In this document: piece by piece, positions 1 to 7,513 of the stretch
Position numbering within the stretch: the stretch's first letter is position 1
Layout of the letters: each line of letters begins with the position of its first letter
NCBI GenBank assembly: GCA_041612095.1
Contig: JBFJJW010000063.1
Span: forward strand, 1-14,848
Reading direction: 5' to 3'
Length of the DNA stretch: 14,848 nt
Origin: Solimonas sp041612095
Lineage (GTDB): Bacteria; Pseudomonadota; Gammaproteobacteria; Nevskiales; Nevskiaceae
Made by a program: the position numbers and the translations under genes
Notes under the pieces: generated by a model
Database searches by the model: none
The model's input: only the letters and a program-made list of their open reading frames with translations
What the model was told of the DNA's origin: nothing

Positions 1-100
1 AAGCGGACTGCTGCGACGGGCGGTCCGCACACAATGTCATTGCTGACAGCCTCCGCCCGTATTTCAAACCTATAGTCAGCACCAGCTTCATCACCTACGC

Positions 101-139
101 CGCGGCTGCCCGACTCGTTCGTGTAGCCGCGTTTCTTTT
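101..139 (+). terminator. Intrinsic-terminator-like hairpin before yicC
   Basis: A perfect 7-bp stem, CGCGGCT (101-107) with AGCCGCG (125-131), encloses a 17-base loop and is followed directly by TTTCTTTT (132-139). The T-run on the plus strand means it would end a rightward transcript from before the window. The loop is long for an intrinsic terminator, which lowers confidence. No recognisable gene end is visible before it: one plus frame stops at 73-75 (TAG) and another at 44-46 (TGA), and both are too short to identify. Confidence 0.45.
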
Positions 140-177
140 GGTGCCTCCGTCTGACAGCTGGGCGAGCATCGCGCCGC

Positions 178-183
178 TACAAT
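178..183 (+). promoter_or_regulatory. -10-like element of yicC (TACAAT)
   Basis: TACAAT in the context CCGCTACAATGTG matches the sigma-70 -10 consensus at 5 of 6 positions and ends 29 bases before the yicC ATG. No convincing -35 lies at 16-18 bases. CTGACA at 151-156 is close to TTGACA but leaves a 21-base spacer. The same CTANAAT core recurs before rpoZ and ridA. Confidence 0.4.
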
Positions 184-212
184 GTGCTCCAGTCCTAGGG
201 AGCGCCAGAGCG

Positions 213-1079
213 ATGATACGCAGCATGACCGGTTACGCCCGTGTGGAGTCGGCGGGGGCCTGGGGGCGGATGAGTTGGGAGCTGCGCTCCGTCAACCACC
301 GGTACTTCGACATCCAGTTCAAGATGCCGGAGGAGTTGCGCGTACTCGAAGGCGAGCTTCGTCAGGCCGCGGCTGCCCACATTTCCCGAGGCAAGGTCGA
401 GTGCGGCTTGCGCTTTCAACGCGAGGTCATGGCAGACGGCCATATTCAACTGAATCTTGCGCGTCTGGCTCAGCTGCGTGCCGCGATGGAGCAGGTCGGC
501 CAGGAGCTGGGGCCGCTATCGGTCCCGGACCCGATGCGAGTGCTGAGCTTTCCGGGGGTCATCGACGAAGAGCGCGCTGACCTGACACCGCAACTGCAGG
601 AGGCCAGGTCCCTGTTTGAAGCCGCGCTCAAGGACTTTACCGATACGCGCGAACGCGAGGGTGAGCGCCTGCAGCAGTTCATACTCGAGCGCTGCGACAC
701 GCTGACCGCTTTGACGGGGCAGGTGCGCGAACGCTTTCCGGTTGTGCGCGAGCTGTGGCTGGAGCGCGTCAAGGCGCGCTGCGCGGAACTCGGTGTGGAC
801 GTTGAACCCCAACGTCTGGCGCAGGAAGTGGCCCTGGCTTCGCAGCGACTGGATGTCGAGGAGGAGATGTCGCGTCTCGCCAGCCATCTGGAGGAAGTCC
901 GGCAGGCGCTGGTGCGCGGCGAGTCGGTCGGTCGGCGGCTCGACTTCCTGATGCAGGAGCTGAACCGCGAGGCCAATACGCTCTCGTCCAAGTCTCAGGA
1001 TGCCGATATGACCCGCTGTGCGGTGGAGATGAAAGTGCAGATCGAGCAGATTCGAGAACAGGTGCAGAACATCGAGTAG
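213..1079 (+). CDS. yicC: YicC family endoribonuclease
   Basis: This 288-residue protein matches E. coli YicC (287 residues) at both ends. The N-terminus reads MIRSMTGYARVE, followed by a WELRSVNHRYFD segment and RGKVECGLRF. The C-terminal DUF1732 part has FLMQELNREANTLSSKS and ends IEQIREQVQNIE, a hallmark of the family. The ATG at 213 is chosen because family members begin MIxSMTGxA; an in-frame ATG at 138 would add 25 residues unlike the family and lies upstream of the likely promoter. YicC proteins have been reported as single-strand endoribonucleases linked to small-RNA turnover, acting in the cytoplasm. yicC is next to gmk in Pseudomonas; here a kinase-cyclase pair separates them. The divergent rph neighbour seen in E. 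coli is not within the bases before the gene. Confidence 0.95.
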   Translation: MIRSMTGYARVESAGAWGRMSWELRSVNHRYFDIQFKMPEELRVLEGELRQAAAAHISRGKVECGLRFQREVMADGHIQLNLARLAQLRAAMEQVGQELGPLSVPDPMRVLSFPGVIDEERADLTPQLQEARSLFEAALKDFTDTREREGERLQQFILERCDTLTALTGQVRERFPVVRELWLERVKARCAELGVDVEPQRLAQEVALASQRLDVEEEMSRLASHLEEVRQALVRGESVGRRLDFLMQELNREANTLSSKSQDADMTRCAVEMKVQIEQIREQVQNIE

Positions 1080-1080
1080 C

Positions 1081-1099
1081 GCCGCAGGTCTGCTGCGGC
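1081..1099 (+). other. Hairpin just after yicC
   Basis: A perfect 7-bp inverted repeat, GCCGCAG (1081-1087) and CTGCGGC (1093-1099), has a 5-base loop and starts one base after the yicC stop. No T-run follows, so it is not a standard intrinsic terminator. It could be a 3' end-stabilising stem. The rest of the gap to 1243 holds no gene or recognisable sigma-70 promoter. Confidence 0.3.
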
Positions 1100-1206
1100 A
1101 TTCGACGTCCGTTGCCGGCGTCGGTTACGGGTTGCCTTCTGCTTCCGGTTCCGGGCGCAGCAACTGTTCGGCTCTCGAGCGCAGCGGCTTGCGGTAGCGG
1201 GCTCCC

Positions 1207-1236
1207 ACGTGACGCCGTGACGTGACGGGCCGTCAC
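1207..1236 (+). promoter_or_regulatory. GTGAC repeats and palindrome before the kinase
   Basis: ACGTGACG occurs twice (1207-1214 and 1220-1227). GTGAC occurs at 1209, 1217 and 1222. A perfect 15-base inverted repeat, GTGACGG-G-CCGTCAC, covers 1222-1236 and ends 7 bases before the kinase start codon. A one-base centre cannot form an RNA hairpin loop, so a protein-binding DNA site is more likely than an RNA structure. No cognate regulator can be named. Confidence 0.4.
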
Positions 1237-1243
1237 TGCGAAG

Positions 1244-4200
1244 ATGGGTGCAGTTATGGAGCGGACGGTATTGGTCAAGCCTTTACAAGCACAGCGCAAA
1301 GAGACGTTCTTCGGTAGCCGGCTGGCTGCGGTGGCGATGCTGTGCTTTGCCTGTGCCGCAGGCGGCGTGGCGGTGCTTGATTACCGGTACGAGCGGCAGC
1401 GCAGTCTGCAGGAAGTGGAGCAACTGCTTGGATCGACCGTCGACAGTCTGGCGACCGAAATGGCCGGCATCCTCGACTATCGACGCAAGAGTGTTCGCTT
1501 CCTCGCCGAGGTGCCGCCGATACAGGGCATCATCCGTGCCAGCGTCAACGAGGGCTACGACGCAGAAGGCGAGAGCAAGCTGGAGGTCTGGCAGCTCAGG
1601 CTGCAGGAGATCTTTGCCGGATTCCTTGGCACCAACTCCGATGTATTCCAGGTGCGCTACATCGGCGTTGCCGACGGCGGCATGGAGCTCGTGCGAGTGC
1701 AGCGGGGGCCATCCGGAGCCGAGGTGGTGCCTTCGGAGCAGCTGCAGGCCAAGGGCGCGCGCGACTACTTCGTGGAAACGCTACAGCGTGCGAAAGGCGA
1801 GGTTTACATCTCGGACATCACGCTGAATCGCGAGCATGGACAGGTGGATATTCCGCATCGGCCGACGGCGCGTGTCGCGACACCAGTCTATGACGCGCAA
1901 GGCCAGATATTCGGCATCGTCGTCATCAATGTCGATCTGAGCTCCCGCGTGGAGGAGTTGGCGAAGTCCGGGCCACCAGGAGGCGCGCTGTACATCACCA
2001 ATGGCAATGGCGATTACGTGGTGCACCCGGATCCTGGCTACCGCTTCGGTACGGATCTGGGTCAGCGCCACCGTTGGCAGGACGACTTTGTCGAGCTGCC
2101 CGAACAAGGTGAACTCGAAGCAGATGCGCGCATCCGCGCGTACCAGTCGGGGCCGGACCTCGTGCATGCGGTGACGCGCACGCTTGCCCGGGAGACCAGC
2201 GGCTCGGGTCGACATCTGCGCTTCGTGGCGGTGATGCCGGATTCGGTTGTGCAGCGGAAGGTCGTGGCTGGGCTGCTGCGCGTCGTCGCGGTCATGCTCG
2301 GGGTCGGGTTGCTGCTGATGTTGTTTCTCTATCTGTACTGGATCGGTGAGCAGCGCCATCGACAGGCCCAGATTCAACGCCTGCGTCTGGCGGCGATAGT
2401 CGACAGCTCGATAGACGCCATCATCGGCCTGGACCTGCGTGGCGTGATCGAGAGCTGGAACAGCGCGGCCGCGCGCCTGTTTGGCTTCACCACCGGTGAA
2501 GCCATCGGCCAGCGGATGGAGTCACTGCTGGTGCCCAAGGGCATGCCCAGCGTCGAGGTCGATGGCCTGATGCGAATCGTTGCCGGCGGGCAATTTCCGC
2601 CGTTCGAAACCAAACGGCGACGCAAGGACGGGGAGCAGATCGATGTGCTGATTACGATGTCGTCAGTGCACGCGGACGATGGCCGGATCGTTGGCGCATC
2701 GGCGATCCTGCGCGATATCAGCGCGCAGAAGGCCACGCAGCAGAAGCTGCTGCAGCTGAACGCGACGCTGGAGCAGCAGGTGCTGGAGCGGACGGCAAAG
2801 CTCGAGACCGCGGTTGCAACGCAGCGGGCGATACTCGAGAACGCCGGCTACTCGATCATCGCTACCGACGCCAAAGGCAAGATCACGCTGTTCAACCCCG
2901 CCGCAGAGCAGGTGCTCGGCTATTCGGAGGCAGAACTGCTCGGCAGGCAGGCGCCGGGTAAGGTTCACGACCGTGACGAGATCGCTGCGCGCGCTCGGGA
3001 ACTGAGCGCCGAACTCGGTGTGCACGTCGAACCCGGCTTTGAGTCGCTCGTGGCCAAGGCCCGGATTGCCGGCTCGGACGAGAATGACTGGACTTACATC
3101 CGCAAGGATCGCTCCCGCTTTCCGGTCCGGCTCAAGGTCAGCTCCCTGCGCGGTGCCGACGGCAACATCTTCGGCTATCTGGCGATCGCGATCGATCAGA
3201 CCGAGGTGCAGCGACGCGAGCGCGCGCTGAAGGAGGCGCGGACGCAAGCCGAAGCCGCCAGTGTGGCCAAGAGTCAGTTTCTCGCCAACATGAGTCACGA
3301 GATTCGCACGCCGATGAATGCGATTCTCGGCATGCTGCAGTTGCTGCAGCGAACACCGCTGAGCTTCGGGCAGGCGGACTATGCAAGCAAGGCAGAGTCC
3401 GCGGCGCGTACCCTGCTGAGCATACTCAACGACATCCTCGACTTCTCGAAGATCGAAGCCGGGAAGCTGGCGCTGGACGCCCACCCGTTCCAGATGGACA
3501 GGCTGTTGCGTGACATCGGCATCATCCTGTCTGCGAACGTCGGCACCAAGGATGTCGAGGTGCTGTTCGATATCGATCCCGCGCTGCCGGACTGGGTGCA
3601 GGGTGACGGTTTGCGTCTGCAGCAGGTGCTGCTGAACCTCGCCGGCAATGCGGTGAAGTTTACCGAGCATGGCGAGGTTGTTCTGGGCGTCAAGGTGCTC
3701 GCACAAGGCGAGACGCAGCTGAGCCTTCAGTTCAGCGTGCGCGATACCGGTATCGGCATGAGCGAGGCGCAGATCGCGCGCATTTTCGAGGGCTTCGAGC
3801 AGGCGGAAGCGTCTACCGGCCGGCGCTTCGGGGGTACGGGGCTGGGGCTTGCGATCAGCCGCAGCCTGGTGCGCATGATGGGCGGCGACATCGACGTGCG
3901 CAGTGAACCGGGCAAGGGCAGTACCTTCTCGTTCACGGTTACGCTGAAGCCGGCGGCTGAGCGCGTGGTGGAGACGGTAGGTGAGGCCCCTGCAACCTCG
4001 CGCGAGATGCAAGGGCTGCGGGTGCTGATTGCCGACGACAACGCCAGCGCCCGCGAGATCATGGTCGCGCTCGCCACGGCGCTCGGCTGGACCGCCGACA
4101 CTGCGGATGGCGGCGAGGCTGCACTGCGGATGCTGGCGCACAGCAAGCGCGAGCGCACGCCCTATGATGTCGTATTCATCGATTGGCGCATGCCGGGCAT

Positions 4201-5482
4201 GGACGGCTGGACCGTCAGCGAGCGCATCCGCAATGACGAGCTCGGCGACCAGGCGCCGCTGATCATCATGGCCACCGCCTATGCGCGTGAGTCGCTGGCG
4301 CAGAAGATCGAGCAGGAGCAGGGCATGCTCGACGGCTTTCTGGTCAAGCCTGTTACCGCTTCGATGCTATTCGACGTCGTCGCCGACGCCCGCGCGGGAC
4401 GCGGCCAGGTCTGGAAGCAGGGACCGGCGGTCCGCTACAGCGGCACCCGCCTGAAGGGCATGCGCATTCTGGTGGTGGAGGACAACCTGACCAATCAGCA
4501 GGTGGCGCGCGAACTGCTGGCAGCCGAGGGCGCACGTGTGACCGTGGCCGACAATGGAGTGACGGGCATCGATGCGGTACGCAACGCCAGCCCCCCGTTT
4601 GATGTGGTGTTGATGGACATGCAGATGCCGGAACTCGACGGGCTCGCGGCAACCGCCAGAATCCGCCGCGAGCTCGGCCTGACCGAATTGCCGATCATCG
4701 CGATGACCGCCAATGCAATGGCGGCAGACAAGGCAGCGTGTCTGGCGGCGGGGATGAATGATCACATCGGCAAGCCGTTTGATATCGAGGAGCTGGTGGC
4801 CCTGTTGCTGCGGCATGCCGGCCACTCGCCCCAAGCCGCGACCGAGTTGGCGGACGTGGAGGAGGCGCCGTCGCGCGACGCGGGGGCCGCGGAGTTTGCC
4901 TTTGCACAGGCGCTTGCGCGGCTGGGCGGGAATCGCGGCCTGTTCGTGCGGCAGGCGCGCGCCTTCGCTGCAAGCTACGGCGACGTGGCCAGGCGCTTGC
5001 GCGCTGCTGAGGGCCATGAGGCAATGCAGTCGGCCGCAAATGAGCTGCATGCGGTGAAGGGCGTGGCCGGCACCCTGGGCGCGCTGGCGTTGGCGCGGGC
5101 AGCGGCGCGGCTGGAGGCCGAGATGGCAGCCGGCGCCGACACGGCTGCGCTGCAGGCAGAGACTGCCGAGCTGGAGCGTGCGCTAGCGCGCGCGGCCGAG
5201 GCGCTGGCAGCCGAAGCCGAGCGGCTGGATGCATCCGCACCGGAGCTGCCGGCGCACGCCGCTGCCCCGCTGCCGCAGGTGTTGGCGCGGCTGCAGGAAC
5301 TCGAAGCGCTGCTGAGCGACCACAATATGCGAGCTTTGGATCTGCAGGCGGAACTCGACGCAGACCTGTCGGCGAGAGCGCCGGCGCTGGCGGCGGAGTT
5401 GAGCACGGCGGTGCAGCAGCTCGAGTTTGCGCGTGCGCTGGAGCTGTGCCGGCAGCTGCGGCAGGACGTGCAGCATGACTGA
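1244..5482 (+). CDS. Membrane hybrid histidine kinase (Cache-PAS-PAS-HisKA-HATPase-REC-REC-HPt)
   Basis: A 1412-residue inner-membrane sensor kinase. A first membrane helix at about 26-46 and a second at about 338-367 bracket a roughly 290-residue periplasmic region that resembles a double-Cache (PDC-like) ligand sensor. Two PAS domains follow (about 380-497 and 527-658). The HisKA domain has H685 in NMSHEIRTPMN. The ATPase domain has N798, DTGIG from D834 and FGGTGLGL from F862. REC1 has D931, D932, the phospho-acceptor D980 and K1035. REC2 has E1079, D1080, D1125 and K1177. A C-terminal HPt domain has H1269 in ELHAVKGVAG. All phosphotransfer residues are present, so His-Asp-His-Asp transfer can run inside this protein to an outside receiver, presumably the overlapping cyclase gene. 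The tail after H1269 is Ala/Glu-rich. ATG 1244 is taken as the start; ATG 1256 is nearly as good and neither has a clear Shine-Dalgarno. The ligand is unknown. Confidence 0.93.
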   Translation: MGAVMERTVLVKPLQAQRKETFFGSRLAAVAMLCFACAAGGVAVLDYRYERQRSLQEVEQLLGSTVDSLATEMAGILDYRRKSVRFLAEVPPIQGIIRASVNEGYDAEGESKLEVWQLRLQEIFAGFLGTNSDVFQVRYIGVADGGMELVRVQRGPSGAEVVPSEQLQAKGARDYFVETLQRAKGEVYISDITLNREHGQVDIPHRPTARVATPVYDAQGQIFGIVVINVDLSSRVEELAKSGPPGGALYITNGNGDYVVHPDPGYRFGTDLGQRHRWQDDFVELPEQGELEADARIRAYQSGPDLVHAVTRTLARETSGSGRHLRFVAVMPDSVVQRKVVAGLLRVVAVMLGVGLLLMLFLYLYWIGEQRHRQAQIQRLRLAAIVDSSIDAIIGLDLRGVIESWNSAAARLFGFTTGEAIGQRMESLLVPKGMPSVEVDGLMRIVAGGQFPPFETKRRRKDGEQIDVLITMSSVHADDGRIVGASAILRDISAQKATQQKLLQLNATLEQQVLERTAKLETAVATQRAILENAGYSIIATDAKGKITLFNPAAEQVLGYSEAELLGRQAPGKVHDRDEIAARARELSAELGVHVEPGFESLVAKARIAGSDENDWTYIRKDRSRFPVRLKVSSLRGADGNIFGYLAIAIDQTEVQRRERALKEARTQAEAASVAKSQFLANMSHEIRTPMNAILGMLQLLQRTPLSFGQADYASKAESAARTLLSILNDILDFSKIEAGKLALDAHPFQMDRLLRDIGIILSANVGTKDVEVLFDIDPALPDWVQGDGLRLQQVLLNLAGNAVKFTEHGEVVLGVKVLAQGETQLSLQFSVRDTGIGMSEAQIARIFEGFEQAEASTGRRFGGTGLGLAISRSLVRMMGGDIDVRSEPGKGSTFSFTVTLKPAAERVVETVGEAPATSREMQGLRVLIADDNASAREIMVALATALGWTADTADGGEAALRMLAHSKRERTPYDVVFIDWRMPGMDGWTVSERIRNDELGDQAPLIIMATAYARESLAQKIEQEQGMLDGFLVKPVTASMLFDVVADARAGRGQVWKQGPAVRYSGTRLKGMRILVVEDNLTNQQVARELLAAEGARVTVADNGVTGIDAVRNASPPFDVVLMDMQMPELDGLAATARIRRELGLTELPIIAMTANAMAADKAACLAAGMNDHIGKPFDIEELVALLLRHAGHSPQAATELADVEEAPSRDAGAAEFAFAQALARLGGNRGLFVRQARAFAASYGDVARRLRAAEGHEAMQSAANELHAVKGVAGTLGALALARAAARLEAEMAAGADTAALQAETAELERALARAAEALAAEAERLDASAPELPAHAAAPLPQVLARLQELEALLSDHNMRALDLQAELDADLSARAPALAAELSTAVQQLEFARALELCRQLRQDVQHD
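5463..5466 (+). promoter_or_regulatory. Ribosome binding site of the cyclase
   Basis: AGGA lies 8 bases before ATG 5475, inside the 3' end of the kinase gene. It favours 5475 over the in-frame ATG at 5427, which would add 16 residues unrelated to a REC domain and overlap the kinase by 56 bases. Confidence 0.6.
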
Positions 5483-6404
5483 TCTGAATCTCGTCGCGCT
5501 CTACGGCAGACGCCCGCGCCTGTTGGTCGTGGACGATCAGCCGATCAACATCCAGTTGCTGTACCGGATATTCCAGGCTGATCAGGAAGTGTTCATGGCC
5601 ACCGGTGGCGAGCAGGCGCTGGAGGTGTGTCGGCGCGAGTCTCCCGATCTCGTGCTGCTCGACGTGCTGATGCCGGATATGGATGGGCTGGAGGTCTGCC
5701 GGCGGCTGAAGCATGACCCGGCAACCCGCGATATTCCGGTGATCTTCGTGACCGGGCAGAACGCGCCGGAAGAGGAGAGCGCCGGTCTGGAGGTTGGAGC
5801 CGTGGATTTCATCTCCAAGCCGATCAATCCGCGGGTGGTGCTGGCGCGCGTCAATACGCATCTGACGTTGAAGGCGCAATCCGATCGTCTGCGCGATCTG
5901 GCCTATATCGACGGATTGACCGGCGTTTCCAATCGCCGCCGCTTCGATGAGCGCCTGATCGAGGAATGGCGTGCCGGCCGTCGCAGCCAGTCCGCGCTGG
6001 GGGTCATCTTGTTCGATGTCGACCACTTCAAGGCGTATAACGATCATTACGGGCATCAGGCCGGCGATGTAGCCTTGCAACGGGTCGCTGCGCGGCTCGG
6101 CAGCGGCCTGCGGCGCCCGCGCGATCTGCTGGCGCGGTTCGGTGGCGAGGAGTTCGTCTGCCTGCTGCCGGAGACGGATTTGCAGGCCGCCGCACAGGTA
6201 GCGGAGCATCTGCGTCTGGCGGTTGCCGAGGCCGCGCTGCCGCATGCCGTTTCCGATGCGGCCGATATCGTTACCGTCAGTGCCGGCGTTGCCGCAGGCA
6301 TCCCGGATCAGGACGAGGGTGCCGCCGAGCAATTGCTGAAGCTGGCCGACAAGAACCTGTATCGGGCCAAGGCTTTGGGCCGCAATCAGGTTTACGCCGC
6401 CTGA
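5475..6404 (+). CDS. Response regulator diguanylate cyclase (REC-GGDEF)
   Basis: A 309-residue cytoplasmic protein that should make c-di-GMP from two GTP when phosphorylated. The N-terminal REC domain (about 13-130) begins RLLVVDDQP with D20 and D21, has phospho-acceptor D63 in LLDVLMPDMDG, and K115 in FISKP. The GGDEF domain (about 145-309) has metal-binding D181 in FDVDHFK and the active-site loop GGEEF at 223-227. An RxxD product-inhibition site (R214-P-R-D217) lies exactly five residues before the loop, as in PleD, so feedback inhibition by c-di-GMP is expected. No output domain other than GGDEF is present, giving a WspR-like layout. The gene overlaps the kinase by 8 bases, so the two are very probably co-translated, and the kinase HPt (H1269) is the likely phosphodonor to D63. 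Confidence 0.95.
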   Translation: MTDLNLVALYGRRPRLLVVDDQPINIQLLYRIFQADQEVFMATGGEQALEVCRRESPDLVLLDVLMPDMDGLEVCRRLKHDPATRDIPVIFVTGQNAPEEESAGLEVGAVDFISKPINPRVVLARVNTHLTLKAQSDRLRDLAYIDGLTGVSNRRRFDERLIEEWRAGRRSQSALGVILFDVDHFKAYNDHYGHQAGDVALQRVAARLGSGLRRPRDLLARFGGEEFVCLLPETDLQAAAQVAEHLRLAVAEAALPHAVSDAADIVTVSAGVAAGIPDQDEGAAEQLLKLADKNLYRAKALGRNQVYAA

Positions 6405-6429
6405 GGCGCGCGGCGCGGCAACCGGTCTC

Positions 6430-6440
6430 TATATAAATAT
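6430..6440 (+). promoter_or_regulatory. AT-rich -10-like element before gmk
   Basis: TATATAAATAT is the most AT-rich stretch of this GC-rich region and contains TATAAA (6432-6437), a good -10 match, in the 64-base gap between the cyclase and gmk. No clear -35 is visible 16-18 bases upstream. If it is used, transcription would start near 6444, past the ATG at 6439 and before the ATG at 6469. Confidence 0.4.
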
Positions 6441-6454
6441 GTCGAATTTGGATC

Positions 6455-6461
6455 AGGGAAG
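6455..6461 (+). promoter_or_regulatory. Ribosome binding site of gmk
   Basis: AGGGAAG sits 7 bases before ATG 6469. The upstream in-frame ATG at 6439 has no Shine-Dalgarno and overlaps the putative -10 element, so this site decides the start. Confidence 0.65.
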
Positions 6462-6468
6462 TCAGTAC

Positions 6469-7104
6469 ATGGGCCAGGCGCGAGGACACTGCTACATCGT
6501 TTCGGCGCCCAGTGGGGGCGGCAAGACCAGCCTCACCCGCGCCCTGTTGCCGCGACTGGCCCGGCACGGCGTGCGCGCGGACATCTCGGTCTCCTACACC
6601 ACGCGGGCGCCACGCCAAGGTGAGCAGGACGGCGAGCACTATCACTTTGTGGATGAGAGCCGCTTTCTGCAGATGGTGGCCGAGAATGCGTTTCTCGAGC
6701 ATGCAGAGGTCTTTGGGCGGCGCTACGGCACCGGCCGCGATGCCACCGAGGCGTGGCTTGCGAGCGGGCGCGACGTGATTCTCGACATCGACTGGCAGGG
6801 TGCGCGTCAGGTCCGCCGCAGCCTGCCGGAAGCCGTCAGCATCTTCATCCTGCCGCCCTCGGTGGCGGAACTGGAGCGGCGTCTGCGCGATCGCAGCCAG
6901 GACAGCGAGGCGGTCATCGCCGGCCGCATGCAGGCCGCGCGCCAGGAGATGACGCACCATGACGAGTACGACTTCCACGTCATCAATGAGCACTTCGAGC
7001 AGGCGCTGGAGGAGTTGGCGGCGATATTCCTGGCGCGGCGGCTGAGTGTTGCCGAGCAGGCGCCGCGGCATGCGGGCCTGATTCGCGGCCTGCTGGCGAA
7101 ATAA
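6469..7104 (+). CDS. gmk: Guanylate kinase
   Basis: A 211-residue cytoplasmic enzyme (E. coli 207) that phosphorylates GMP to GDP with ATP, an essential step toward GTP, c-di-GMP and (p)ppGpp. The start is set at 6469 by the AGGGAAG site and by family length; translation from 6439 would add ten residues. From this start the P-loop is SAPSGGGKTS (residues 12-21), slightly different from the usual SGAGKS. The GMP-binding segment reads SVSYTTRAPRQGE and DGEHYHFV. The lid and base region has FLEHAEVFG, LDIDWQGARQVR and FILPPS, all diagnostic. It is followed 53 bases later by rpoZ, the usual order. In some bacteria, mainly Firmicutes, guanylate kinase is inhibited by (p)ppGpp; whether this one is cannot be read from sequence. 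Confidence 0.96.
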   Translation: MGQARGHCYIVSAPSGGGKTSLTRALLPRLARHGVRADISVSYTTRAPRQGEQDGEHYHFVDESRFLQMVAENAFLEHAEVFGRRYGTGRDATEAWLASGRDVILDIDWQGARQVRRSLPEAVSIFILPPSVAELERRLRDRSQDSEAVIAGRMQAARQEMTHHDEYDFHVINEHFEQALEELAAIFLARRLSVAEQAPRHAGLIRGLLAK

Positions 7105-7116
7105 GCAGCATTCCGC

Positions 7117-7122
7117 TAGAAT
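7117..7122 (+). promoter_or_regulatory. -10-like element of rpoZ (TAGAAT)
   Basis: TAGAAT in the context CCGCTAGAATCTG lies 35 bases before the rpoZ ATG, in the gap after gmk. The only -35 candidate, CTGGCG at 7093-7098 (18-base spacer), matches 3 of 6. The context is nearly identical to the element before yicC. Confidence 0.4.
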
Positions 7123-7157
7123 CTGCGGCCTCATTTGCAGCCCCTCTAGGTTTTGCC

Positions 7158-7421
7158 ATGGCGCGTGTCACTGTCGAAGACTGTCTGGCCCAGATTCCCA
7201 ATCAGTTTGATCTGACCCTGGTTGCCGCCAAGCGCGCCCGCCAGCTGGCGCGTGGCGCCGAGGCGCGATTGCCGTGGGGCAACCACAAGTCCACGGTGCT
7301 GTCGCTGCGCGAGATCGCGGAAGGCTATACCGGCCGTGGGGTCCTGGAGGAGATGGACCTGCCGGCGGTGCAGCAGCCGAAGATGGAACTGGAAGCCCTG
7401 GACCCGTCGTTCGACGCCTGA
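7158..7421 (+). CDS. rpoZ: RNA polymerase omega subunit
   Basis: An 87-residue subunit (E. coli 91) that assists assembly of beta' into RNA polymerase. The N-terminus is MARVTVEDCLAQIPNQFDL, followed by LVAAKRARQLARG and a TVLSLREIAEGY helix; these three segments define the family. In E. coli the first residues of omega (MARVT) line ppGpp site 1 between omega and beta'. They are identical here, so that site is probably kept. The gene is 53 bases after gmk and is closed by a strong hairpin terminator before spoT, so spoT probably needs its own promoter or read-through. No clear Shine-Dalgarno precedes the ATG. Confidence 0.96.
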   Translation: MARVTVEDCLAQIPNQFDLTLVAAKRARQLARGAEARLPWGNHKSTVLSLREIAEGYTGRGVLEEMDLPAVQQPKMELEALDPSFDA

Positions 7422-7442
7422 GCGCAACCCGGAGCTGTACAG

Positions 7443-7476
7443 CAAGGCCCGCCGCGTGCGGGCCTTGTGCGTTTTA
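7443..7476 (+). terminator. Intrinsic terminator after rpoZ
   Basis: A perfect 10-bp stem, CAAGGCCCGC (7443-7452) with GCGGGCCTTG (7458-7467), has a 5-base loop. A short T-run (TTTT, 7472-7475) follows four bases later. It starts 21 bases after the rpoZ stop. The T-run is short and offset, so partial read-through into spoT is possible. Confidence 0.65.
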
Positions 7477-7500
7477 GACGCCGGAGACCGCGGGCGCTCT

Positions 7501-7506
7501 TATACT
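7501..7506 (+). promoter_or_regulatory. -10-like element of spoT (TATACT)
   Basis: TATACT matches the -10 consensus at 5 of 6 positions and ends only 7 bases before the spoT ATG. A transcript from it would start at or next to the start codon. No good -35 is visible at 17 bases. GGAG at 7507-7510 is only 3 bases from the ATG, too close for a normal Shine-Dalgarno. Confidence 0.4.
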
Positions 7507-7513
7507 GGAGCGC

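Noticed and set aside
1..91. A short minus-strand frame from ATG 91 running off the left edge
   Set aside because: At most 30 codons visible, no family signal, and it does not resemble the start of RNase PH; too little to call.
138..212. Extended yicC start at ATG 138
   Set aside because: It adds 25 residues not found in YicC proteins and starts upstream of the likely promoter.
2663..4141. A 492-codon minus-strand frame opposite the kinase PAS and catalytic domains
   Set aside because: A shadow of a gene with all kinase motifs present; no motif of its own.
4860..5290. Ala/Glu-rich repeats near the kinase C-terminus as a DNA repeat
   Set aside because: No regular repeat unit is present; this is the HPt domain and its helical flanks in GC-rich codons.
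4695..6332. A 545-codon minus-strand frame opposite the kinase end and the cyclase
   Set aside because: It spans two well-supported plus-strand genes and is low-complexity Ala/Pro/Arg in the middle.
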